Shown: positions 1-9,000 of the stretch, one piece after another
Numbering within the stretch: the first letter of the stretch is position 1
How the letters are laid out: the number at the start of each line of letters is the position of its first letter
Assembly (NCBI GenBank): GCA_910577765.1
Contig: CAJTOV010000095.1
Location: forward strand, 1 to 15,351
Source: an uncultured Lachnospiraceae bacterium
Lineage (GTDB): Bacteria; Bacillota; Clostridia; Lachnospirales; Lachnospiraceae
Direction of reading: 5' to 3'
DNA length: 15,351 nt
The notes under the pieces: model-generated
Database searches by the model: none
Told to the model about the DNA's origin: nothing
What the model saw: the letters and a program-made list of their open reading frames with translations, nothing else
Program-made: the position numbers and the translations under genes

Positions 1-2
1 AG

Positions 3-446
3 AAATACCTTCTGATTCCCCTTGACATCTTCCGGGAAAGCCTGCACAATAGAAGGAGAAACCAGAACACGGCAGGTTCCCGGGAGACCACGGCGGAAGG
101 CCTACAGAAACGGAAAACGGATTCCCGGAACCACCACACCGGAATCTTACGGAACAAGCTGGAGGCCTGGCTGGCCTTTATCGCCTCCGACAGACCAGAG
201 GATATCATGGAAGTGATCCGGACCTACCCGGAATTCCAGGAACCCTACAAGGAGGTATTTGCATTCCGGTACCAGCAGAGGGAAGAGATTCTGGAGCTGA
301 AAGAAACTCTGAAGGATAGGGATAAAGCCCTGGAGGATAAGGACAAATCCCTGACTGACGCATCCAGGAAGCTGGAAGCCCAGCAGAGAGAGGTGGAACG
401 GCTCAAAGCCCTGCTGCAAACCGGCCAGACGGATTTGTCCAGTTAA
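3..446 (+). CDS. C-terminal part of Rpn family recombination-promoting nuclease / putative transposase (5' end outside window)
   Basis: The frame is open from the window edge to a TAA at 444-446, so only the last 147 residues are visible. What is seen: a stretch KYLLIPLDIF, then LEAWLAFIASDRPEDIMEVI followed by RTYPEFQEPYKEVF. This matches the region after the nuclease core in Lachnospiraceae Rpn / PD-(D/E)XK family transposases, where 'LEAWLxFL...DxPExI...YPEF...Y' is characteristic. The last 60 or so residues are a charged heptad-like coiled coil with near-repeated units (KDRDKAL, EDKDKSL). The catalytic domain lies upstream of the window and cannot be judged. In the family these proteins are DNA endonucleases linked to recombination and are often multicopy. 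No terminator follows; the gene converges on the minus-strand gene beginning to end at 554, 107 nt away. Family assignment comes from remembered motifs and is moderately sure. Confidence 0.7.
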   Translation, partial: KYLLIPLDIFRESLHNRRRNQNTAGSRETTAEGLQKRKTDSRNHHTGILRNKLEAWLAFIASDRPEDIMEVIRTYPEFQEPYKEVFAFRYQQREEILELKETLKDRDKALEDKDKSLTDASRKLEAQQREVERLKALLQTGQTDLSS

Positions 447-553
447 GTGTGTAAGTTTTTCTAAAGATATTTCAAAGAGGTGATCTAAGGGGACGGACCA
501 GACAATTCCGTTCAGCGTCCCAATCCGCCTCCCCTCTTCCCCAAAAGCAGCTG

Positions 554-2101
554 TCAGTTCCCAAACACAAACACTTCCCTGTACTGACCACCATTCTGTC
601 TCAGGGCCTCTCCCAGGGCTCCGCAGGGACCGGAGGCAATCAGAAAACTGCACCTGGCCAGAAGGCTGACGGAACAAAGGTACTCTGCTCCCAGGCGGAA
701 TCCCTTTCCCTCCTGCTTCTCCTTGTGCAGCTCCACCAGCAGCTGCCGCGGCTTTACCTGGTAACGCTCCTGGTCGGTACACAACAGCCTGTCCCCGTAT
801 GTTTCTTTCATGGCTTCACAGATGTCTGCATCCTCCGTAGCCAGATAGATCCATTGGAATTTCCACTGACCTTCTACCTGGGAGATTTTCTCCAGTACCT
901 GGTCCACAGTGGCATGCCTGGGATGGTTGGGCAGGGGATTGTGGACATAATCCGTGCCCCGGACCAGGACTCCCAGGGTCTCCTGGGGATGGGGCAGAAA
1001 CCGTTTCTGCCGGCTCTCTATGTATTCTTTCACCCGGCTGTTCCAGATTCCCTCCGGCCATACCATATCCCTTCCGGCTGATACCTGGTCCATGATATAC
1101 CGCACCGTGTTCATCAGATTCATGTTGGGAGAATGGGCCACATAGCTGCTTTCTTCCACCTCCTCCATGGTGTATCCCCCTGGCTGAAGGAAAAATTTAT
1201 TCCAGATATCATCCCCCGGATGGTCCGAATACATGTTCCGGTCCGAGGACACAATGGCAAATACAGGGGCATACCCCCTGGCCAGTGCATATCTGGCTGC
1301 CGTAAATGTCTTCATCCAGATGGCAAACATGCCTTCCAGAGAAAAGCTTCCGTCAATCACAAAAAATTTCTCCCCCGGATTCCTGGTTCCCGGATGGGTC
1401 ACATGGGAAAAGAGAAAGGTCAGGGTCATTACCTCATCATAATACAGTAATCCGCTTTCATATCGCCCGTTTCCTTCATTCTCCGCAATTCCCTCCACCA
1501 CAGACAGAAACCGCTGTCCCTCTGAGGCCGCCTCTTTCCGCACCGCCTCCCACTCCTCCAGCCGGTCCAGAATTGTCACCTGCACATGGGGCTGGCCGGG
1601 AAGCACTCTGGCAAAGTCCCTCCACCCGTCCCCCACCAGCAGAACCTCCCGCCCCTTCCAGAGGGGAATTGCCCGCCGGAAAAGCTCCACGGAATACTCG
1701 TTCATCCGCACCAGCGCCAGACGGTCATACCGGTTCAGAAAGCTCACATCCACCTGCCCCTCATACTGGTATACATGGCTGTAGCTGGACCAGACCTTCC
1801 GCACCAGGTTCACACAGTTTCCGTCTCCATCCACCACCGGCATCACAAAATCCCGCGGGCACAGATCTGCCGCCCGCTGAAAGCTGTCCTCCCCCATGGG
1901 AATGGCCAGATTCACAAACCCCATTTGGTACTCCAGGGTCTTCTTTGTCACATGGCAGACCTTCACCCCGTCCCCGCTTTGAAGCCGGATCTCCAGCACA
2001 TCATGCTCCCCCAGCTCCCGGAAGAACTCCTCCAGCTCCTCCCTGCCCGGCAGCACCTGCGTCTCAAACACAAACAGCTCCCCGGTCACACTGATTATCA
2101 T
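554..2101 (-). CDS. Putative fucosyltransferase-like protein of polysaccharide-locus type (515 aa)
   Basis: The 515-residue frame starts at ATG 2099-2101, preceded by GAAGGAGG (complement of 2111-2118) at 9 nt spacing, a strong start. There is no signal peptide or membrane segment, so the protein is probably cytoplasmic. The C-terminal third resembles the O-fucosyltransferase-like proteins often annotated as hypothetical in Lachnospiraceae surface-polysaccharide clusters: VLVRGTDY at residues 378-385, then a conserved NHPRHATVDQVLEKI, a strand-like IYLATEDADI (about 418-427), and a late SVSLLARCSFLIASGPCG segment. In such GT-B enzymes these regions form the nucleotide-sugar site. An earlier segment, ALARGYAPVFAIVSSDRNMY, also fits this group. 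The N-terminal 230 residues, including a Rossmann-like REVLLVGDGW, are not recognised. It stands alone, with no polysaccharide genes nearby, so donor and acceptor cannot be inferred. The coding call is very secure; the glycosyltransferase assignment is only moderate. Confidence 0.72.
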   Translation of the reverse strand: MIISVTGELFVFETQVLPGREELEEFFRELGEHDVLEIRLQSGDGVKVCHVTKKTLEYQMGFVNLAIPMGEDSFQRAADLCPRDFVMPVVDGDGNCVNLVRKVWSSYSHVYQYEGQVDVSFLNRYDRLALVRMNEYSVELFRRAIPLWKGREVLLVGDGWRDFARVLPGQPHVQVTILDRLEEWEAVRKEAASEGQRFLSVVEGIAENEGNGRYESGLLYYDEVMTLTFLFSHVTHPGTRNPGEKFFVIDGSFSLEGMFAIWMKTFTAARYALARGYAPVFAIVSSDRNMYSDHPGDDIWNKFFLQPGGYTMEEVEESSYVAHSPNMNLMNTVRYIMDQVSAGRDMVWPEGIWNSRVKEYIESRQKRFLPHPQETLGVLVRGTDYVHNPLPNHPRHATVDQVLEKISQVEGQWKFQWIYLATEDADICEAMKETYGDRLLCTDQERYQVKPRQLLVELHKEKQEGKGFRLGAEYLCSVSLLARCSFLIASGPCGALGEALRQNGGQYREVFVFGN

Positions 2102-2260
2102 ATCCCTTTTCCTCCTTCCTTGGCTGTGTCCGAATACCCAGAGTCAAATGCCCGTGTGGGTACGGCACCCGGCTCATTGCCGGCGGAAATAAAAAATGCC
2201 TACATGGACCAGCCTGCCCACATAAGCATTCTTCAAAAATCAGGGAAGAAGAGGCATCCC

Positions 2261-2329
2261 GGAGCGTGTCTGAATGTTCGTAACAGTTCAAGGGTTATCT
2301 GAACTGTTACGAATCTTCAAACACGCTCC
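2261..2329. repeat. Long near-perfect palindrome (30-bp arms, 9-nt loop) after rpoC
   Basis: Arms 2261-2290 and 2300-2329 are complementary at 27 of 30 positions, with a 9-nt loop (AGGGTTATC). The inner 14 bp (from TTCGTAACAGTTCA inward) and the outer 9 bp are perfect; the three mismatches sit together in the middle of the arm. The 6-mer GAGGCA occurs on both sides (2251-2256 and 2331-2336), which could be a target duplication or chance. It begins 22 nt after the rpoC stop, but no T-run follows directly on the minus strand (GGGATGCC comes next, with TTTTT about 20 nt on). It is therefore more like a dispersed REP/MITE-type element than a standard intrinsic terminator, although a stem this long may still stop or protect the rpoBC transcript. 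Confidence 0.85.
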
Positions 2330-2351
2330 AGAGGCAGTACTGATACACCGT

Positions 2352-5300
2352 TTACTCCTCTACATCCGTCTCTTCTTCATCTGCCACGATCAGCTCATCG
2401 CCCTCGTCCTCCTCCGGCTCGTCGATCTCGTCAAACTCGAACACTTCGGGAGCTTCCTCTATGATGTCCGCCTCCTCAGGCAGCAGGATCTCTTCGTCAT
2501 CCTCCAGAAGGATCTCATCCTCCATGGCAATATCCGTATCCAGCTTCACGGAACGGTAACGCTTCATACCGGTACCGGCAGGAATCAGCTTACCGATCAG
2601 CACGTTCTCCTTCAGGCCGATGAGATGGTCAATCTTGCCGTTGATGGCTGCCTCGGTCAGGACCTTGGTGGTCTCCTGGAAGGATGCCGCGGACAGGAAG
2701 GAGTCTGTGGCCAGGGAGGCCTTGGTAATACCCAGCATCACCTGCTTGCCTTCTGCCGGCTGTTTGCCCTCGGCAATGAGCCGCTCATTCATCTCATTGA
2801 AATCCAGCACATTCATGGACACGCCCGGCAGCACCTCGCTGTCGCCGCTTTCCTCAATGCGGATTTTTTTCAGCATCTGGCGGACAATCATCTCCACGTG
2901 CTTGTCGTTGATCTCCACGCCCTGGAGACGGTACACCCGCTGTACCTCCTGAATCATATAGTCCTGCACAGCCCGGACGCCCTTGATCTTCAGAATGTCG
3001 TGGGGATTCACACTGCCCTCGGTCAGCTCGTCGCCGGCCTCAATCACCTGCTCATCCATGACCTTGATTCTGGAACCGTAGGGCACCAGATAGGTCTTGG
3101 AATTGCCGGTCTCGGTATCCGTCACCATAATCTCCCGCTTCTTCTTGGTGTCCTTGATGGCCACCACGCCGCCGAACTCGGAAATAATGGCAAGTCCCTT
3201 GGGCTTACGGGCCTCAAACAGCTCCTCCACACGGGGAAGACCCTGGGTGATATCACCGCCGGCCACGCCTCCGGTATGGAAGGTACGCATGGTAAGCTGG
3301 GTGCCCGGCTCTCCGATGGACTGGGCGGCAATGATGCCTACGGCTTCCCCTACCTGCACCGGCTGTCCTGTAGCCATGTTGGCGCCGTAACACTTGGCGC
3401 AGACACCTACATGGGCCTTGCAGGTGAGAACGGTACGGATCTTCACCGAATCCCGTCCCAGCTTGTTCAGGACTTCCATAACCGCAGCCGCACGCTGGGG
3501 CGTACACATATGGTTGGCCTTCACCACCACCTCACCGGTGTCCGGGTCGGTAATGGTCTCGGCAATATAACGTCCCGTAATCCGCTCCTGTAAGCTTTCG
3601 ATGGTCTCCTTGCCGTCGGTGAAGGCCTTGATCTCCATAAAGGGAATCTCCTTCCCTTCACAGCAGTCCACCTCCCGGACAATCAGGTCCTGGGACACGT
3701 CCACCAGACGGCGGGTCAGGTATCCGGAGTCTGCGGTACGCAAAGCCGTATCGGACAGTCCCTTCCGGGCACCGTGGGCGGAAATGAAATACTCCAGTAC
3801 GTCCAGCCCCTCACGGAAGTTGGACTTAATGGGCAGCTCAATGGTATGTCCGGTGGTATCTGCCATCAGTCCGCGCATACCGGCAAGCTGCTTGATCTGC
3901 TTGTCAGAACCACGGGCACCGGAATCTGCCATCATGAAAATATTGTTGTACTTATCCAGACCGGTCAGCAGATCATGGGTCAGCTGGTCGTCGGTATTCT
4001 TCCAGGTCTCGATAACCTCTTTATAACGCTCTTCCTCCGTGATCAGACCACGGCGGAAGTTCTTGGAAATCTTGTCTACGGTATTCTGTGCATCCGCAAT
4101 CAGCTGGGGCTTGGTAGGCGGCACCGTCATATCGGAAATGGATACGGTCATGGCAGCCCTGGTGGAATACTTGTAGCCAATGGCCTTAATGTCGTCCAGG
4201 GTCACAGCCGTCTGGGTGGCGCCGTGGACATTGATGACCTTCTCCAGAATCTTCTTCAGCTGCTTCTTGCCTACGTGGAAATCCACCTCTAAAAGCAGCT
4301 CATTCTCCGGTACGCTCCGGTCCACAAAGCCCAGATCCTGGGGAATGATCTCGTTGAAGATAAACCGGCCTACCGTGGATTCCACGATCCCGGACCGGAT
4401 GGTCCCGTCTGCCAGCTTTCTGTTTATCCGCACCCGGATTCTGGAGTGGAGGGTTACCGCCCCGTTCTCATAGGCCAGAATGGCTTCGTTGACATTCTTA
4501 AAGACCATGCCCTCGCCTTTGGCTCCCGGACGCTCCTGGGTCAGATAGTAGATACCAAGGACCATATCCTGGGAAGGCACTGCCACAGGTCCGCCGTCCG
4601 AAGGCTTTAACAGGTTGTTGGGAGACAGAAGCAGGAACCGGCATTCTGCCTGGGCCTCCACGGACAGGGGCAGATGCACTGCCATCTGGTCTCCGTCAAA
4701 GTCCGCATTGAAAGCCGTACATACCAGGGGATGCAGCTTAATGGCCTTACCTTCCACCAGGATAGGCTCAAACGCCTGGATTCCCAGTCTGTGAAGGGTA
4801 GGCGCACGGTTCAGCATCACCGGATGCTCCTTGATCACATCCTCCAGCACATCCCAGACCTCGGTCTGGAGACGCTCCACCATCTTCTTGGCACTCTTGA
4901 TGTTGTGGGCCGTGCCGTTCTGGACCAGCTCCTTCATGACAAAGGGCTTGAACAGCTCAATGGCCATCTCCTTGGGCAGGCCGCACTGGTAGATCTTCAG
5001 CTCCGGTCCCACCACGATTACGGAACGGCCGGAATAGTCCACACGCTTGCCCAGAAGGTTCTGGCGGAACCGTCCCTGCTTTCCTTTCAGCATATCGGAC
5101 AGGGATTTCAAGGCACGGTTGCCGGGACCGGTCACCGGTCTTCCCCGTCTGCCGTTGTCGATCAGGGCATCCACGGCCTCCTGGAGCATACGCTTCTCGT
5201 TGCGGACAATAATGTCCGGGGCGCCAAGCTCCAGCAGTCTTGCCAGACGGTTATTGCGGTTGATGATTCTTCTATATAAGTCGTTTAAGTCCGAGGTGGC

Positions 5301-6068
5301 GAACCGGCCGCCGTCCAGCTGTACCATGGGCCGGATATCCGGCGGAATCACCGGAATCACCGTCATGATCATCCACTCCGGCTTGTTGCCGGAGCTGCGG
5401 AAGGCTTCCACAACTTCCAGCCGCTTGATAATCCTGGCACGCTTCTGGCCGCTGGAATCCCGCAGCTCCTTCTTAAGCTCCGCAGACTCCTTCTCCAGGT
5501 CAATGGCCTGCAGAAGCTCCAGAATGGCCTCGGCTCCCATGCCTACCCGGAATGTGCCGTAACCCCAGTTCTCCAGTTCCTCCCGGTATTCCTTCTCCGA
5601 AAGGATCTGTTTGTACTGGAGGCTGGTAGACCCGCAGTCCAGCACAATATAGGAAGCAAAGTACAGTACCTTCTCCAGCACCCTGGGGGAGATATCCAGA
5701 ATCAGGCCCATACGGCTGGGAATCCCCTTGAAATACCAGATATGGGATACCGGGGCCGCCAGCTGGATGTGGCCGATCCGCTCTCTGCGGACACTGGACT
5801 TGGTTACCTCCACGCCGCAGCGGTCACAGATCACACCCTTATACCGGATCTTCTTGTATTTGCCGCAGTGGCACTCCCAGTCCTTGCTGGGTCCGAAAAT
5901 CCGCTCACAGAACAGGCCGTCCCGCTCCGGCTTTAAGGTACGGTAGTTGATGGTCTCCGGCTTCTTCACCTCCCCGTGGGACCATTCCATGATCCGCTCC
6001 GGGGATGCCAGGCCAATCTTAATAGCGTCAAATGTCAACGGCTGATACGTTTCATTTACATCAGGCAT
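2352..6068 (-). CDS. rpoC: DNA-directed RNA polymerase subunit beta'
   Basis: This is the 1238-residue beta' subunit of RNA polymerase, which carries the catalytic magnesium site. The magnesium-binding loop NADFDGDQM is at residues 454-462, with aspartates 456, 458 and 460. The N-terminal zinc ribbon uses C66, C68, C81 and C84 (CHCG...CDRC). The second zinc site uses C802, C883, C890 and C893. The bridge-helix region starts near GARGSDKQIKQLAG (717 on), and the trigger loop contains GEPGTQLTMRTFHTGG (919-934). All these sites are intact. The start ATG at 6066-6068 has a GAAGGGAG ribosome site 8 nt upstream and lies 18 nt after the rpoB stop, so the two are co-transcribed. The last 62 residues are very acidic (34 Asp/Glu), a tail that accounts for the extra length over the roughly 1200 residues usual in Bacillus. 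The usual downstream genes rpsL, rpsG and fusA are absent. Confidence 0.99.
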   Translation of the reverse strand: MPDVNETYQPLTFDAIKIGLASPERIMEWSHGEVKKPETINYRTLKPERDGLFCERIFGPSKDWECHCGKYKKIRYKGVICDRCGVEVTKSSVRRERIGHIQLAAPVSHIWYFKGIPSRMGLILDISPRVLEKVLYFASYIVLDCGSTSLQYKQILSEKEYREELENWGYGTFRVGMGAEAILELLQAIDLEKESAELKKELRDSSGQKRARIIKRLEVVEAFRSSGNKPEWMIMTVIPVIPPDIRPMVQLDGGRFATSDLNDLYRRIINRNNRLARLLELGAPDIIVRNEKRMLQEAVDALIDNGRRGRPVTGPGNRALKSLSDMLKGKQGRFRQNLLGKRVDYSGRSVIVVGPELKIYQCGLPKEMAIELFKPFVMKELVQNGTAHNIKSAKKMVERLQTEVWDVLEDVIKEHPVMLNRAPTLHRLGIQAFEPILVEGKAIKLHPLVCTAFNADFDGDQMAVHLPLSVEAQAECRFLLLSPNNLLKPSDGGPVAVPSQDMVLGIYYLTQERPGAKGEGMVFKNVNEAILAYENGAVTLHSRIRVRINRKLADGTIRSGIVESTVGRFIFNEIIPQDLGFVDRSVPENELLLEVDFHVGKKQLKKILEKVINVHGATQTAVTLDDIKAIGYKYSTRAAMTVSISDMTVPPTKPQLIADAQNTVDKISKNFRRGLITEEERYKEVIETWKNTDDQLTHDLLTGLDKYNNIFMMADSGARGSDKQIKQLAGMRGLMADTTGHTIELPIKSNFREGLDVLEYFISAHGARKGLSDTALRTADSGYLTRRLVDVSQDLIVREVDCCEGKEIPFMEIKAFTDGKETIESLQERITGRYIAETITDPDTGEVVVKANHMCTPQRAAAVMEVLNKLGRDSVKIRTVLTCKAHVGVCAKCYGANMATGQPVQVGEAVGIIAAQSIGEPGTQLTMRTFHTGGVAGGDITQGLPRVEELFEARKPKGLAIISEFGGVVAIKDTKKKREIMVTDTETGNSKTYLVPYGSRIKVMDEQVIEAGDELTEGSVNPHDILKIKGVRAVQDYMIQEVQRVYRLQGVEINDKHVEMIVRQMLKKIRIEESGDSEVLPGVSMNVLDFNEMNERLIAEGKQPAEGKQVMLGITKASLATDSFLSAASFQETTKVLTEAAINGKIDHLIGLKENVLIGKLIPAGTGMKRYRSVKLDTDIAMEDEILLEDDEEILLPEEADIIEEAPEVFEFDEIDEPEEDEGDELIVADEEETDVEE

Positions 6069-6086
6069 GAGCGATACTCCCTTCTA

Positions 6087-9000
6087 TTATTCTTCTTCAT
6101 CAAAAGAGGATTCTTCAAAATCATCCAGATCGGGATCATCCTCGTAATCGTCATCATTTTCCGCGTCCTCGTCCACATCCACCAGCTCGCCGCCTTCAAA
6201 CTCCTGCTGCTGGTAGCCGTATGCGCCAAAGGACTCTTCCTGGTTGTAATTGCGGTCGCCCTCAATAATGGACCGCAGGTCTGTCTCACCGTAGTCGATG
6301 TTCTCTCCGATCTCCACTTCCGTACCGTCGTCGCGGAGCACGCTCACATCCAGACCCAGGGACTGAAGCTCCTTAAGGAGCACCTTGAAGGACTCAGGCA
6401 CACCCGGCTCCGGAATGTTCTCGCCCTTGATAATGGCCTCGTAAGTCTTCACACGGCCCACCACATCGTCGGACTTGACGGTAAGAATCTCCTGCAGGGT
6501 GTAGGATGCACCGTAAGCCTCCAGGGCCCACACCTCCATCTCACCGAACCGCTGTCCGCCGAACTGGGCCTTGCCGCCCAGGGGCTGCTGGGTCACCAGG
6601 GAGTATGGGCCGGTGGAACGGGCATGGATCTTGTCGTCTACCAGATGGTGCAGCTTCAGGTAATGCATGTGTCCGATGGTAACCGGGCTGTCGAAATACT
6701 CTCCGGTACGGCCGTCCCGCAGACGTACCTTGCCGTCCCGGCTTAAGGTCACACCCTTCCACAGCTCCCTGTGCTCCAGGTTGGCGCCCAGGTAATCCAG
6801 AACATCCTGCTTTAAGATACCGGTATACTTTTCTTCAAACTCTTCCCAGGAGGTGTTGACATAATCATTGGCCACATCCAGGGCATCCATAATATCGATC
6901 TCGTTGGCACCGTCAAAGACCGGGGTGGCAATGTTAAAGCCCAGGGCCTTGGCTGCAAGGCTTAAATGAATCTCCAGCACCTGTCCGATATTCATACGGG
7001 ACGGCACGCCCAGAGGGTTCAGCACAATATCCAGGGGACGTCCGTTGGGCAGGAAGGGCATATCCTCCACCGGAAGCACCCGGGAAACCACACCCTTGTT
7101 GCCGTGACGTCCGGCCATCTTGTCACCTACGGAAATCTTACGCTTCTGGGCAATGTAAATCCGCACGGTCTGGTTCACACCAGGCGCCAGGTCGTCGCCG
7201 TTCTCCCTGGTAAATACCTTGGCATCCACGATAATGCCATAGGCGCCGTGGGGCACCTTTAAGGAGGTGTCACGGACTTCACGGGCCTTCTCACCGAAGA
7301 TTGCCCGCAGCAGCCGCTCCTCCGCCGTCAGCTCGGTCTCTCCCTTGGGGGTTACCTTGCCTACCAGAATATCCCCGGCACGGACCTCTGCGCCGATGCG
7401 GATGATTCCCCGCTCGTCCAGATCCTTTAAGGCGTCGTCTCCTACACCGGGAACGTCCCGGGTGATCTCTTCCGGCCCCAGCTTGGTATCCCGGGACTCT
7501 GCCTCATACTCTTCAATATGCACCGAAGTGTACACATCCTCCTGGACCAGACGCTCGGACAGAAGGACCGCGTCCTCGTAGTTGTAGCCTTCCCAGGTCA
7601 TGAAGCCGATCAGCGGGTTCTTGCCCAGGGCGATCTCCCCGTTCTCCGTGGAAGGACCGTCTGCAATGACCTCCCCGGCTTCCACATGGTTCCCCTTGAA
7701 GACCACCGGCTTCTGGTTGTAGCAGTTGGACTGGTTGCTGCGCTTAAACTTGGTCAGGTGGTACACATCCTTGGCCCCGTTGTCATCCCGCCGGATAATG
7801 ATCTCATTGGACGCGGACCGCTCCACCACCCCTGCATGCCTTGCCAGCACGCACACGCCGGAGTCCACGGCTGCCTTGGCCTCGATTCCGGTACCTACCA
7901 CCGGAGCCTCGGTCTTTAAAAGCGGCACTGCCTGACGCTGCATGTTGGAACCCATCAGGGCCCGGTTGGCATCGTCATTTTCCAGGAAGGGGATCATGGA
8001 GGTCGCCACCGAGAACACCATCTTGGGGGATACGTCCATCAGGTCAATATTCTTCTTCTGGAACTCGGAAGTCTCCTCCCGGAAACGTCCGGAAACATTG
8101 TTGTGGACAAAGTGGCCTTCCTCATCCAGAGGCGTATTTGCCTGGGCCACAATGAAATTATCCTCCTCGTCAGCGGTCAGGTAAACCACCTGGTCAGTAA
8201 CTCTGGGGTTGGCCGGATCGGTCTTATCCACGATCCGGTAGGGAGCCTCAATAAATCCGTACTGGTTCACCCGTGCATAGGTGGCCAGGGAGTTGATCAG
8301 GCCGATGTTGGGACCCTCGGGGGTCTCAATGGGACACATGCGCCCGTAATGGGTGTAGTGTACGTCACGGACCTCAAATCCGGCACGGTCCCTGGACAGA
8401 CCGCCGGGACCCAGGGCAGACAGACGCCGCTTGTGGGTCAGCTCGGACAGGGGATTGTTCTGGTCCATGAACTGGGACAGCTGGGAGCTTCCGAAGAACT
8501 CCTTTACTGCCGCAGTCACCGGCTTGATATTGATCAGGGACTGGGGGGTAATGCCGTCGATATCCTGGGTGGTCATACGCTCCCTTACCACACGCTCCAT
8601 ACGGGACAAGCCGATCCGGTACTGGTTCTGGAGAAGCTCTCCCACGGCACGGATACGGCGGTTGCCCAGATGGTCAATATCGTCGGAATTGCCGATCTCC
8701 CCTTCCAGATGCATATTATAGTTGATGGAAGCAATAATGTCTTCCTTGGTAATGTGCTTGGGCACCAGTTCGCTGACATTTCTCCGGACCAGGTCTTTCA
8801 GAAGGTCCTGGTCGCCGCCAGCTTCTTCCAGAATAGTTTTCAGCACCGGGTAATATACTAACTCCGTAATCCCGGCCTCCTCCGGCGCAAACTCCGCATA
8901 GGCAGCAAGGTCCACCATCAGGTTGGACAGAACCTTGTGGTTGCGCTCCGGGCCCTGGATATACACATAGGGAACCGCGGCATCCTGAATCCGGGTGGCC

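Noticed and set aside
473..485. AAAGAGGTGATCT on the + strand as a ribosome site for a small gene
   Set aside because: It resembles the anti-16S sequence, but no start codon with an open frame follows at a usable distance.
490..521. Hairpin GGGACG...CGTCCC as terminator between the Rpn-like and fucosyltransferase-like genes
   Set aside because: It has only 6 bp with a 20-nt loop and no T-run on either strand; an alternative ACGGA/TCCGT pairing competes with it.
2161..2190. Small dyads (GGGTACGGCACCC, CCGGC...GCCGG) upstream of the fucosyltransferase-like gene as a riboswitch or attenuator
   Set aside because: They are short 4-5 bp stems with no matching riboswitch core or T-run. I saw no clear promoter in 2121-2260 either.
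1306..2302. Overlapping + strand frames of 262 and 238 residues
   Set aside because: They are Pro/Ser/His-rich translations antisense to the 515-residue gene, have no ribosome site, and show low-complexity composition.
2274..3593. 439-residue open frame on the + strand
   Set aside because: It lies wholly antisense to rpoC, whose protein motifs are unmistakable. Long antisense frames are expected from biased codon use in GC-rich genes; the same applies to other long + strand frames across 2620-9180.
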